Positions 47,241-59,600 of a stretch of 64,000 bases of DNA are shown here, one piece after another (within the stretch, counting starts at the first letter, position 1; each line of letters opens with the position of its first letter). The DNA comes from Liriodendron chinense (Eukaryota > Streptophyta > Magnoliopsida > Magnoliales > Magnoliaceae): NCBI GenBank assembly GCA_003013855.2, contig PVNU02002353.1, positions 1 through 64,000 of the forward strand. Direction: 5' to 3'. Made by a program: the position numbers and the translations under genes. The notes beneath the pieces are model-generated. The model was not told the origin of the DNA and ran no database searches. It saw only the letters and a program-made list of their open reading frames with translations.

Positions 47241-48400
47241 AATATTTTCATAGTGACTTCTTGACCGAAAACTGAGGGCATCGGTCTGTTTTGGACCTTA
47301 ATTGATTGACTAGTCGATCCGTACCAATTCTCCAAGCCTGCAGCCATTTGTGCCATTTCGTTAGCATCCACATTATACTCTCGAGTTATGTGAATAAGTT
47401 CTACTTCATCAAAATTGTCGAGCATTTGTGTGGCTAGAGCATAATAAGATAGTAGTGACGGACTCGTGCATTTGAATCATCCGGTGACTTGGTTGATTAC
47501 CAGCTGTGAATCACCAATAACCATGATCTTTCGAACACCAAATTCCATTAATAATTACAATCCAATTATCATGCTTCATATTCGACCTGATTATTGGTGC
47601 ATTCGAATTTTAATTGAAAAGAAAAATCATGACGATTGTCATTGGGGGTGATCAAAACGATCCTAGCCCTATTAGTTTTATGAGTTCGAGACCCATCGAA
47701 TATCAATTTTCAATTAGTCAAATATACATGATACAAGTACTTGAGGGGAAAGCTGATCTTCCAAATCTGAAGGGTGATCAGCTAGAAAATTACCGATCGC
47801 TTGTCCTTTTATCAATTTTTTATGTACATATTTCAATTCAAACTTAGACAAGGCTAGCATCCACTTCCTGATTCGGCCATTAAGAATGGGCCGATTAAGC
47901 TTATATTTCACTACATCAGTTGAAGCAATTATAGAGACACTTTCAGCCAACAAATATTGTCTTAATTTTGTGGCTGAGAAATACAACATAACTTTTGAAT
48001 GGCCAAATATCGCCTTTCTATGTTAAGCAATGTCCGACTCAAATAGTAAATAGCTAGCTCTTTTCTATCATCCTCTTCTTGAACTAATAGGGCTCTAATT
48101 GATTCCATGGAGGCCGCTATATATAGCTTTAGCAGCCGTCCACGAACAGCTGGCATCAAGACTAGCGGCTTTGTCAAATAATTCTTAATCTCTTTGAAAG
48201 CCTGCTGATGTCCTACTTCCCACCTAAATTCATTATCCTGTTTTAATTTAATTAAAGGGGAAAAAATATTAGTTTTTCCTGCACAATTAGAGATGAAACG
48301 TCTCATAAAATTAACTTGACCAAAAAAACGCTGCAATTCCTTTTTGTTCCTTGGAGCCTGAATATTAATGATGGCTCGTACTTTGTCTTATCAATCTCGA
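47241..48400 (-). pseudogene. RNase H region of the gypsy element
   Basis: The block 47962-48336 has FFGQVNFMRRFISNCAG, FRWEVGHQQAFKEIKNYL and LAIYYLSRTLLNIERRY, the thumb/RNase H start of gypsy elements. 47714-47989 has VKYKLNRPILNGRIRKWML and NFLADHPS. 47237-47425 matches the second, archaeal-type RNase H (VELIHITREYNVDANEMAQMA) known from Tat elements. Several frame breaks. Confidence 0.82.
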
Positions 48401-49105
48401 TTCCACGTTAATGTACAAGGAATCCGAGAAAATTTTCGGCCGACACCCCAAATGCACATTTGAGAGGATTCATTTTCAATTTATGAGTCCTCATTCATAT
48501 AAATGATTGTGTAATTGCACAAAATGTTCTCCGAGATCGGCCGACTTTATGACCACATCATCAACATAAACTTCCATGAATTGACTAATCACGTCATGAA
48601 ATATCATGTTCATGGCTCTTTGGTATGTTGCTCCAACATTTTTTAATTCGAAAGGCATGACTACCCAACAAAACACGCTAAGAGGACCAAGACATCGAAA
48701 AGTTGTTTTTAGAACATCGTCCACTGCAATGTATATCTAATTATATCCTGCATGGCCATTCATAAAGGAAATAATCTGATGACCAGCCGCTCGGTCGATC
48801 AACTGGTCTGTAATTGACATTTGATATTCATCTTTTGGAGTTACTAAATTTAAATTTCTAAAGTCAATCCATACCCAAAACTTACCATTCTTCTTAATTA
48901 CCGGGACTACATTTGAGATCCATTCAGCATACTTGATAGGCTTGATGAACCCATCTTTAAGTAATCACTCAATTTCTTCCTTTATCTTTCGAGTTACTTT
49001 GGTCGTCATATGCCTTGGCAGTTGCTTGTGCGGCCGAAACCCCTCATTGATTGGTAACATGTGTTCTACTAAACTTTAATCTAGCCCTAACAATTCGTGA
49101 TAATC
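48401..49105 (-). pseudogene. Reverse transcriptase of the gypsy element
   Basis: On the minus strand FIKPIKYAEWISNVVPVIKK and WIDFRNLNLVTPKDEYQM precede FMNGHAGYN, which is followed by a TAG where the family has Gln (about 48737). Then come FELKNVGATYQRAMNMI and the catalytic YVDDVV (about 48550-48570). Palm and fingers are all recognisable. Frame breaks make it dead. Confidence 0.9.
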
Positions 49106-50385
49106 TCATGCGAAACAATCAGCGAATTCTTTGAGTAAACCAATCAATTCGTCCTGGACTTGTGGCATTAGAGGTCTACTAACAAACATTGGCCGAGGGT
49201 TTTGCTCAGTTCCCAAATTCACTTCGATCAATGGATCCTGCACTTGAGCTTGAAAATCATCTGGCTTATTAGGAGAATCTTTTAAATCACTCAAAGAAAT
49301 TTTATCATCTGCAACTACATCAACCGGTACGACTACTTCGGCCAAATTCACAAAACAATCATCTTCATAATAGTCAAGGCTTTCTTCAAGCCTTTTTATT
49401 CTAGCCGTGAAATCGGCCTCATATGTTTCTCCTATTGTCATGTAATTCATGAAATCTTTTCGGTAACGCATTTCGATGTCAGCCGATATGGCACAATGTC
49501 CATCGGCCGATTGTTATCAAGATAAAATACTGAAGTTATGTCTTGCACGATACCTTGTAGGGTTTTTGTTATTGACATCCTAGTTGGGCGTCCATACTTA
49601 TTTCTTCCAGTAAATCGAATCGTCACAACTTCCTCCCCATAATAATACGCCTCGCTAGTATTTTGTGTTGCCAAGAAAGGCTTCTTATCGGCTAAAACCA
49701 ATTCGACTCTATCTTGATTCCAGAACACTATGAACTGATGTAAAGAGCATTGAATACATCCAAAAGAATGAATCCAATCTCTACCCAACAATGCATTGTA
49801 TTTGGAAGAAGTGTCGACCACGAAAAAGGCGGCCAACGCTTTTTTGGTTCCAACCGTAAGATCAATTGGCAATACCCCGTGAGTATTTGTGACTCCTCCA
49901 GCAAAATTACTAACTATCACATCAGAAGGTATAAGATCAGCTGATGATTTTCCTAACCGGGACATCATTCTTATAGGAATGAGGTTAACTGTCGCCCCAT
50001 TGTCAACAAGAATTCTAGTGATTGGACACCCCTCAAGGTAAGCTAATATGTACAAGGGTTTAAGATGCTGAGTCATGCTGAGAGTTGGTTTTTCAATAAC
50101 AACCTTCTCGGCTAACGTACCTGGTTGAATGGTGATAGTTTTCAATGGTTGCATCTGACTCGAGTCTCCTCTTTCTGTAACTCTGGACATTTCTGGCTTG
50201 GAACATAACGCATGTTGTATTACAATAGGAGGACTTACTTCTTCAATATCGCCCATCATTTCATTTTGTTGGGACGACTTTACCTGAAAATCAGAAGGAA
50301 GGGTTAGGACCATATTACAGTCGAACACTATAGGTGGTAACGTTTTGAATACAATTTTCGTACTCGAACATTGTCCCCCGAGCAT
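49106..50385 (-). pseudogene. Protease region of the gypsy element
   Basis: The 312-codon frame (49447-50385) contains ILVDNGATVNLI at about 49988-50012, an aspartic-protease active site with Asn where Ser or Thr is usual (D-N-G-A). Behind it are IVSNFAGGVTNTHGVLPIDL and FFVVDTSSKYNALLGRDWIH, the flap and the GRDWI landmark. The next frame (49106-49471) links to RT (EFADCFA). Confidence 0.85.
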
Positions 50386-52900
50386 TAACTCCTGATTCAG
50401 ATTGTTTCTCTTCCTCAGTCTTCGGCTGTAATGAATATGAACCGATTATCTCTCCTTGAATGATTGGAGTTATTTCTAATTCTCTGGCAGTATTGAGAAG
50501 TCCTTCAATCAATAAGTCATCATCGCCCATCCATCCTTCATTGAAATCGTCTAGTGAATTATCATGCTCTTTGATATTCATAAACTTGGTAGAGCTTTCA
50601 CAATCATGACATTTTGCATCTGATTCTTTTCTTTTAGAACTCCCTTCGAATGGTTCTATAATCATGTTGACCACATTGACCGCAGTTTCTTCATCCTCAG
50701 TTAGAGTTTTATCTATAAAACCTTTCGGGAAAACTTCATTGTACAAAGTTGTTGTCCTCTTTTTAGCTGCTCGACATCGCTGCCATCGTCGTTTCTGTGA
50801 CATCGTCGTTTCTTTCAAGCACACTAGGGAATTTGCGATGTCTTAGTCTCTACCATTCCTCTGTTTGTACTAATGGAGGTTTGACCATTCTTGGTCTATC
50901 TACTGGTCGTTGCATCGGCTAGTGCAAGCCGTCGTGATGACCCAGCTTCATAATCGTTTACCCGTCGGTTATCGTTTCGTTCATGTTCTATGTGAGCATG
51001 CTTAAATAGCCTCCTTGCACAATGAATGCATCTTTGTGAGTCATAACATCCAGGTGGCCTACCTCTCGGTCGTCATCTTAACCATCTGAGTTTACGTACT
51101 GCTGACGATGTTGTGACTTTGACCTTAGCGAAAATTCGCGGGGTTCGTCGCTACTCAGATTTATCTTTCGTCTCGGTCGGCCGATTCTTTGGAGATTGAC
51201 CGTAACTGTGTTTGCTTCCAGTGCTGGTGGGAAAGGATCGATATCAATCAGCATCGCTTCTTCTTCATTTTTCAAAAATTTCAACAGACGTTTATCAATA
51301 TTGTCTTGGATGATATTCCTGAAAGCAACGCATTGGTTAGTAGTGTGGTTTTGAGTTCGATGCCACTTGCAATATGTAACATTTTTTAATTCTTCCGCTG
51401 TTGGTACTCTATGATTGATGGCGACCTTGATAAATTTTCCTGCCAATAGAATTTCAAATATTTCATTAGCTCGAGCGATGTTAAAAGCAAAAGGTTTTTT
51501 GGGCTTTAGGCGTAGCCGATATCGTGGTTTCGGTTTTGATTAGGGCAGAACACACTAATGGTTTTTTAGCTACCACTTCAGCAATAGCAACTTCATAATT
51601 AGGATCATAATAATATGTCTCGATTGATGTATTCTTTTGTTTGGATACTTCCTACAAAAGTTCCTCATATTTAGAGACTTTTCGAGTTAAATCATATAAA
51701 TCTACGAATTCAGTTCCAATAAATTTCTTATAGAGTTTTAAATCTAACCCATTTCGTGAAAGTTGTACAAACTTCGACTTACGTGTCACTATTTTACACA
51801 TACTCTTTGCCCTTTTAAATCGGGTGATATAACTTTCACATGATTCTCCTAGCAATTGGCGAAGTTTTGCCAAATCTGCCATGGTCATTTCCCCATCCCT
51901 GGAAAAGAATTGGGCGTGAAATTTTTCCTCTAATTCTTGTCAGGTGTGAATCGAGTTTGGCAATAAATTAGAATACCATATGAATGCAGCAGCCGTTAGT
52001 GAATGACCATACAATTGCAACTTATAGTACTCGTTATTGGCGAGTTCATCACATTACATGGTAAATCGACCGACATGTTCAATAGTTGACTGTCGAGCGT
52101 CGCCTGAGAATAACGTAAAATCTAGACGATAATTTATAAGCAACGGGTGTTGTCGGTCAATCCACTCTAGATACGGCTTATGGTAAATTGGAACAATATT
52201 TCGTCCCAGGAGTTGACTAGCCACCTCTTGAACCAACTGAATGATATGGTCACGATTAACCTATTGAGGTTTAGGAGCAGGTGGCGGTTCGGGCATTCCG
52301 CGGTTTTGCCCTTCATAAAACAATGGATTCCTGGGGTATTGTTAAAATGGTTGCCCATCAGGAATTCCATTATTTCTTGCTTCTGGTGTAAAATTCCTCG
52401 TATCAGGCCGTCTGAAATCAAACATCAGCCCAACATTACACATATCTAGGATTGGATAGACCGGGACAACTCGTTGTAGTGGTGGACCTGGAGGCGGTTG
52501 TGTTATATTATTAATCGAGTATGTGGAACCGGCACGATTGTTCTTTCTATGACAACATTCATCATCTACTGCATAACCTCAGTCTGATGAGCTATCTATC
52601 TATTCAAACTATCCGTTTGTACACGGAGATGCTCGGCTTGAACATTTATCATTTATACCTGAGCTTTCCCTTGTTCTTGAATTTGTTCTACAGATAACTG
52701 TCCTTCTTTAAGGCTGGTCGTAACTTCGTCCAACGAAGTTGTCCGAGAACCTGATTTCGTAACTTGGTCAATTGGGCTTACCGGGTTAATATTCATATCA
52801 AAATTAGGGGCCGCCTCTACTTCTAATTCAACAAGTGGTTGTTGAATAGTAGTATCTCTTGGGTCAGCCCCAACAATTCGATTACTTCTTCTACTCATAA
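50386..52900 (-). pseudogene. gag region of the gypsy element
   Basis: The probable start is at 52898 (MSRRSNRIVGADPRD). The core at 51652-51888 has LRQLLGESCESYITRFKRAK, the gag helix landmark of plant gypsy elements. At about 51330-51380 lies YCKWHRTQNHTTNQC, a C-X2-H-X4-H-X4-C variant knuckle. 50315-50824 is acidic and of unknown role. There are at least five frame breaks. Confidence 0.82.
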
Positions 52901-52953
52901 ATTACGTACAATATGTATTTAGCAACGCAGTCCCACCAGGCATGCCAAAAAAA

Positions 52954-53836
52954 TGTTGCCAAGCTATTCTTCAGCCATGCTTGTGACGTGTGTGCAGGCG
53001 TGCCAGAACCGAATTTTGCAGCTTGATTCCAACCGAACAACAATGACCCCGAGCACCAAGAAAGGTAGATACGTCGTGATTGACCGTATATGACCAAGAT
53101 CTATAGAGATCGGTCGCCTAATTAGCCACTCGCTCAATTGTTTAATAATGACGGTCAGGTGATGTTTAAAGGGTAGGGTTCGTCCTCAAAAAATGGGTTG
53201 CACCTTTGCCTTCAGAGCAAAAAGACTTCTCACGATGTAAAATTAAAGTAATGAAAAGAAGAACTTACAGTCGATCGCGTGGACGATCCTCACTTCTTCT
53301 TTACCAATAAGAGATGCGATCATGAAAAAGGAAACTTTACTGATTGTAAAAATCTTGCTACAGACTTACTGCCATAGAATGTAATCTCAAGTTATACTAT
53401 ATGGAACATAAATAGTGCGATTATGTTAAGAAAAGTAAAGAAGACTGATTACGCTAAGAAACATAAGTAGTAAAATGAAGAACATGATAAATTTGAGAAT
53501 GAAACGTAGATTTGATTTGGTTGGTACTGGCCCTTTGCATTGTTGGAGCCCTCCTTTTATAGTTTTAATCCCCCATCTAGACAATTCTTCTGGTGATTGG
53601 TTACATTAACCGCTCGCCCATTATTTGTCTTCTAGATTTCTCTTTCCCACTCTTTGCCATAACCGCTTGCTGACCTGGCCACGTCCATTCGTCCAACTTA
53701 GTGTCGTGGCATTTCATACCGATGCCAACTGTGTCACTAGGGATTTCATCACAGCCTTATGTATTTCGCAGCTACTTACCAATGTGTCTTTTTATGATTG
53801 GCTCCTCACCCATACTGGTAGAAGTAAGGTATAACA
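52954..53836 (-). repeat. 5' LTR of the Tat-like gypsy element
   Basis: 883 bp, pairing with 37036-37916. It starts TGTTGCCAAGCTATTC and ends AAGGTATAACA on the plus strand. Just inside it (minus strand) the element reads TTTTTTTGGCATGCCTGG, which may include a degenerate primer site. Confidence 0.92.
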
Positions 53837-53970
53837 ACCACTACCCTACTCAAGCTAAGTCAGGTTTTCATTGCAAGTGGTTTTCAGCCCACTTGTCTTT
53901 TTGTACATCACGTGGATGGACCTTTTTCTTGAAATTGACAAATTCGAAGACTTTTAGAAGATTTTAGCAT

Positions 53971-54105
53971 CTAACTTTGGATGTTTTCTTAGTTAAAAGT
54001 AGATCAATGCTTCAGTCTTTTCTATGAAACTTTATTGCAAAATTGAAATGGATCGATTTGTGTACGGAATATGGAGATCTAATAGGTGAAATTTAAAGCA
54101 TACCT
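53971..54105. repeat. Left copy of a direct repeat flanking the nested element
   Basis: It shares CTAACTTTGGATGTTTTCTT, GTAGATCAATGCTTCA and AATTGAAATGGATCGATTTG with 55908-56085. The two copies enclose the Mutator-like element and its insertions. Confidence 0.8.
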
Positions 54106-54140
54106 CTTTGTGAATTAGGTGTTACCAGCTTAGTGGGTGT

Positions 54141-54724
54141 TGTTGGGAAAAAGACCGGCAGCGGAAGCAATCCGAACACCTAGCAGTAAATAGAATCAAA
54201 CAAGCAACACAATGCAATCACACACGTATGCAATCAACCACACAAAGACAATCTAATTTTATATGAAAAAACCCCTCACGAGTAAAAAACTACGGCGCAA
54301 AGCGACACAAATCTACTATGATCGATATCAGAAGTTACAAGAGATGGAACCCGAAATTCCGAATCATAAGCCCATAAGAGAAATCTCAAGCATTCCTAAG
54401 AAGAAAACCCTCTTCTCAAGCTCTTTCTCTCACCTAGAACATTTCTCAATCCCCTTTCCAATCTAGGATACCACTAATCCTGTATTACACTCCTTAAATA
54501 GGAGAAAACCAAAGGTAGAAATTCCTTGCGCAAAACCACGCAAGAAACCAACTCCAACAAGGAAACTTGTCGACCAGTTGTACAACACCGTCGACCGGTC
54601 GACAATGCCCGAAATTGTCCAAAAAGCTCGCTGTGTTGTTCTCCGAATTTCCAAATGGTCGGTCACCATCCACGACCAGTCAATGGCCTCTGTTACAGAA
54701 TATTTAAGGCGTCCGATTCCAATA
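54141..54724 (-). mobile_element. Solo LTR of copia type (584 bp)
   Basis: It begins TGTTGGGAAAAAGACCGGCA and ends GATTCCAATA, with a perfect 5-bp target duplication GGTGT (54136-54140 and 54725-54729). On the minus strand it reads like a copia LTR: TGTTGGAATC-like start, TCCTATTTAAGG promoter, CTCGTGAGGGGTTTTTTC and an end TTTTTCCCAACA. No internal region remains, so it is a solo LTR left by recombination. Confidence 0.9.
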
Positions 54725-55215
54725 GGTGTTACCCCTACCCTGTGGCCCACCTTGATGATTTTATGTATATCGAAGCCATCCATCCGTTTCTCCAAACTAT
54801 TTTAGGATGGCGCATGAAAACTTATACACATCCAAATCTCAGGTGGACCACGCCATGGGAAATAGTAGTGATTGAGGGCTTCACCATTAAAAATTGCAAA
54901 GAGCTCATCTTAACGTTTTCTTAATTTTTATTTGCAATCCAACCTAATGATAATGTCAAGAAGATCTATTTAAACGGAAATTAGGAGGATCACATTGATC
55001 CAAAACTTTCGTGACCCACAAAAAGTTGTTAATGGTTATTCACCACTGTTTCTATTGGTATGGTCCACCTGAGATTTCGATCTTCTTATGATTTGGAATT
55101 TCATCATAAAATGAGATGTAAAAATAGATGGACGGTGTGGATATACAAAAAAATACATCAATGTGAGCCCCAGACGATTAGGGTAACACCCATTAAGTTG
55201 TTATTGGGGTAACGG

Positions 55216-55880
55216 TGATGTAGAGTGGGTCGCCGACTATTTCATGGCTTAGATGGACTAGTGGAAGACTGGTCGGGGTTGGAAGTGATCCAGACCGTTA
55301 GGACTGTAAAACGTTTGTATCTCGCAATCTAGGTTGAGTTTCTGGACATAATATATGATTTTGGGGTAGCTCAAGCTAGTAAAGCCAACAAACCCCGCTA
55401 TGCCAGGTTGCGCATGCTGGATTTACGAGATTCGACCTGATTGTTGGTCATTAGCCTAGTTTTAGTTTGATTTTATTATAAATAATAAGTTTTGTTTTGA
55501 TCATATCTTTTAATTCGTATGGTTTTAAAAGTTGTACCCAATAGGGAAGGGTTTAGAAAAGTGTGTAGAATCATGTTTGGAAGCTTTTTATTTTTGGCCG
55601 AAAACCATGAGTTCTAGTAAGAATGGGCGATGTCTATAACTTTACTATTTATAGTAAGTCAGGTTTTCTAGGTGTTTTGGTTGTAGTTGAACTCTAATAT
55701 TTCATTTCAGGGTTGGGTTTTCTATTCAAAGCATTGTAAAAATAATTTTATGCATTCAATCAATTATTTTATAATTTCTTCAAAATTATTTTTCTTTTGT
55801 CTTCTTTTATTTTTCTTGTGAATTTGAGATCTACCCGGTGAGGAAGACAGTGCTTACTTTACCACGTCTTCCCCGCGTCA
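55216..55880 (+). mobile_element. Probable solo LTR (665 bp)
   Basis: It begins TGATGTAGAGTGGGTCGCCG and ends CTTCCCCGCGTCA. The 5-bp flanks are AACGG (55211-55215) and AACAG (55881-55885), 4 of 5. It interrupts the right end of the Mutator-like element. TG..CA ends and the length suit an LTR; no coding content. Confidence 0.7.
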
Positions 55881-55907
55881 AACAGCTAATTCACTCCCTA
55901 ACCTCCC

Positions 55908-56095
55908 TAACTTTTGATGTTTTCTTAGTTAAGCGTAGATCAATGCTTCAATCTTTTCTACAAAACCTTATGTTATAATTGAAATGGATCCATTTGTGTA
56001 TATTCCCCTTATTGCATAATTGAAATGGATCGATTTGTATACAGAATATAGAGATCAAATAGGCAGAATTTAATGAATACCGCTTTGAGACAGTC
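55908..56095. repeat. Right copy of the flanking direct repeat
   Basis: It aligns with 53971-54105, and has in addition an inner duplication of AATTGAAATGGATC(C/G)ATTTG (about 55977 and 56018). Confidence 0.8.
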
Positions 56096-56636
56096 ATTGT
56101 TGAATGGGATTGGTGGTCTTTTGCAGCTTACACGCTTGGGGTTGCTGGAGTCTTCTGCAGCTTACACCCCTTATAGAAAGCACGATCAACCAAACAGTTC
56201 AATTGATCGAGCTGTCCAAAAACTATCCAGACAGCTTGCTGTAGAAAAATCTGATTTTTTTATTTATTGAGACGATTGATGACCCGGTCTTCAGCATAGA
56301 TTTCAGGCATTCGAATTTCAACAATATTTTTCTATATATTGGGACCTTTCCCTCTTTCAATAATATCCAGAAATTCTTCATTTGTCATAGTTTATTCACT
56401 GTCCGCATTTTCCACCGCTGAGCAGGCAGGTTGGATTTTATTTTATTTTTTTGCCACACGCACATCCATGTCAAGGCATGCCCGATGAACAGTAAGAACT
56501 TGTACAAACAAAGATATTACGTACAAAGTCATTATAAATCATCTTGAACATTACATACCAAGTCTTATTAAAATCTAGATTCTCAAGAATTCACTAACAT
56601 ACACTTAAGAGTTTAAATACCTTCTAATCCGATGAA
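56096..56636. other. 3' flank of CRK-3
   Basis: From about 56395 it aligns with the 3' flank of CRK-2. Read on the minus strand, AATAAAATAAAAT at about 56433-56445 could be the poly(A) signal of CRK-3, some 195 bp past its stop. Nothing else recognised. Confidence 0.45.
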
Positions 56637-59600
56637 CTAACGAGGATCTAATTCAGTAATCGACATCTCATTCACAGACCATGGCGATGCCATGCCCAGA
56701 GATTGATTCACCTCACATGTCTGTGTATGGGACTCTGTCATAGACATGTCCGGAGCCATTCTACTCGCGATAAAAAACGCAGGTTGTGAAGGTGCTAAGA
56801 GAGACATAGAGAAACTGTTGAGCATGAGCACAATTGATGACATGTTGGGCCTATCGATCACATCTTCTTGAACACATAGCAATGCAATGTGGATGCATCG
56901 CATCACTTCACTGCTTGAGCAAGATTCGCTTATAGTAGGATCAATCAGCTCTAGAACTGTGCCATCTTTCCAGTGCTTCCATACCTACAAAAAGTGCACC
57001 ATCACAGAAAACATGTTTTTAGAATGGAAGTAATGATGTGATGGATTCATAACACGAGGAATGCTGTCTCTACTCATTTCAAGGATCCATCCAAATTCTA
57101 CTCTGCCCAAAGTGCAAGATCCAAGCCATTCATCAGGTGGGGCCACTGTGAACCTAATGGTTAGAAAATTAACAACCAACAGTGTATATTCAGTGGGCAC
57201 ACATGATCCAGATTTTTGGATGAGCATGTTCATGGTAAACCCTCACAATGGATGGAACTCACCTCGCACATGTGTGCCATGTTGACAAGTGCACAGGGTA
57301 TGAAACTCTTGCTTCTCATTTGAGAGTAGCCACAGTATTCTCTCAACGATTTTACAAATTTCAATTCAAATTGTTGAGAAAAATTCATCAAGACATTCTA
57401 CTTACGTAGCTGGGAAGATCCTCGGCGCGTTCTGACTCGTAGAAATCACTGTTCTTCTGACCGGTCACGATCTCCAGAAGTAAAACACCGAAGCTGAATA
57501 CATCTGATTTAACAGAGAATTGTCCATGCATGGCATACTCTGGGGCCATGTATCCACTTCAAAGGATAATCACCAATATCACCAAATGTTTGTTACATTA
57601 GTAGAGAACTTTTGATTTTACACGAGCTAGATTTTAGTTATTAGATAGAGAGAAATTAGAAAAAAAAAAATACAGGATCAGGAATGCTTATCCGGAGGTC
57701 CCAACTGTCTGTGGGACATGACCAAAAATCAGGCTGATACGATGATCCCAATCGCTCAATCCTTTTTTTACCCTTCCATTCCTCTTTTTGGCAATTATTC
57801 CAGCCAATTTTTGGGCCACATATGCGTGTGAGCGACAGAATGGACATTCCATATCCTATGTGCTTCTGCGATGTGTGCCTCTATGAACAAAATGAGCAAT
57901 GGTTTTAAGGTTCAAAGACTTACTATGTCCCTGCAATTCGATTTGTATTGCCCTGAGTTTGGTCCACTCCAACAATCCTAGCCATACCAAAATCTGCGAT
58001 TTTTGGATTCATCTCTGCATCTAATAAAACATTGCTAGCTTTGAGATCCCGATGTATAATCCTAAGTCGAGAATCTTCGTGAAGATAAAGAAGGCCTCGA
58101 GCCAACCCTCCGATGATTTTATAGCGCCTTTGCCATTCCAGATTCGCCTTTTTATTTGTATCTATACAGCCAGCCAACAGATGCACATGAGTTCATCAAA
58201 TAATTCAGAGTAAAAAATAAATAAAATCACTTCATATAGTTTAATTGTAAAGAAAATTCTGATATAGGATGACAGTGATAATTTTGCAAAAGCATGGATA
58301 AACAGACTATATGCATGGAAAAGGGTCCAAACCAAACAGAAGCTTGTCGAGGCTGGCGTTGGGCACGTATTCATAGATGAGAAGCTTCTCTTCTCCTTGG
58401 ACGCAGCAACCTAAGAGCCTAACAAGATTCCTGTGTTGAAGTTTAGCAATTAATGCAACCTCGTTCTTGAATTCTTCCAAACCTTGTACCGAGTGGCGAG
58501 AGAGCCTCTTCACAGCTATTTCTTGTCCATCTGAAAGCCTACCCTGCAATGATAGCATGATTGTCAAGATCATCACTGATCAACAGGGTTACAGAATGCA
58601 CAGGCCCATTTATATTTGGGCCATATCCTAAATGAAGCCCGTCTATCTTTGGGTTAGGGACCCTTGCTTGCTCCTGTGAAGCCCAATTTCAACCTTCCAA
58701 TCAGTGTGACATTTGAAGTGGCCCCCATCTACATAGTGGTCCAAAATATATACAGTTTGGATTGAATTACAATGGATGCCAGGTTGATGGGTATGAAGTC
58801 AAAACAAACCACACACACACACACACACACACCCACACCACATGGGTACGCGATCCCATGATCTCAGTGTTAAAACAGAGTCTGATACCTTATAAACAGC
58901 GCCAAATCCTCCTTCTCCAAGCTTATTGTCTTCAGAGAAATCATCAGTTGCAGCTCTTATAGTACCAAAACCAAAATGCAGTGACTCCTCATTTCCTTCA
59001 ATACCATGATCTACACAAGCAATGCCAATTCAATAAATTGTGTGGGCTGGCTACAGTTCAAGGTAAGCAGTGTTCACTGCAAAATTTAAAAAGAATGAAA
59101 CTGTTTGCACTACTGCAAAGGGCAACCCATGGCGATTTACCGATCTCTGGTTTCTTCTTTTTCCTCCCTAGGAAACAAGCAGCAATGATGGAGATGAGCA
59201 CAACTGCAGCAACTACAGGAACGACAATGATGACAGTAGTTCGAGATGAGCTTCGCTTTTTTCCTGCAAAAACAAGAAATACAGTAGTTTTAAGGCTGGA
59301 AAGCAGGCCACATGGGTTCCCAGCCAATATAACTGGGCTCAAACTTGTAGTATAGGTCCATTGAGTGGGCACAGGTCAGATATTCAGAGCTTTTGTTAAA
59401 TAAGTTGGGTGGGGCTACATCGCACCATACACATGAAGAGACTAATGTTCATTAAAAGATGGGTTAGGCTTGCTGAAGCTGCACACATGTGCAAGGAAGA
59501 ACATTGTAAAAAAAACGCACCAAAACAGAAAGAGAACAGATATAGGTGTGTAACAAACTGAAATCGTACCCTTCACCAATATTGAAATCTGTTTGTAAGA

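Larger units (their letters stand above)
37036..53836 (-). mobile_element. 16.8-kb Ty3/gypsy LTR retrotransposon, Tat-type, non-functional
   Basis: It is bounded by two LTRs (881 and 883 bp) and an imperfect 5-bp target duplication, GCCAC (37031-37035) and ACCAC (53837-53841). On the minus strand the order is gag, protease, RT, RNase H, integrase, which is the gypsy order. The gag knuckle has C-X2-H-X4-H-X4-C in place of the common CCHC, as I know it from the Tat clade. Large size and extra ORFs beyond integrase also fit Tat (Retand, Grande, Ogre). Those extra ORFs lie on the opposite strand. Stops and frameshifts break gag, RT and the extra ORFs. I could not identify the tRNA primer site. 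Confidence 0.92.
54106..55898. mobile_element. Mutator-like MITE, copy 3, split by two LTR insertions
   Basis: The left end GTGAATTAGGTGTTACCAGC and the right end CAGCTAATTCACTCCC match the ends of the copies at 19635 and 20736. The body reads through once two inserts (54141-54724 and 55216-55880) are set aside. Its ends are more decayed than those of the other copies. Confidence 0.85.

Noticed and set aside
52930..52953. Primer binding site of the gypsy element
   Set aside because: The sequence inside the 5' LTR (TTTTTTTGGCATGCCTGG on the minus strand) matches no tRNA 3' end that I can recall with confidence, so no site is annotated.
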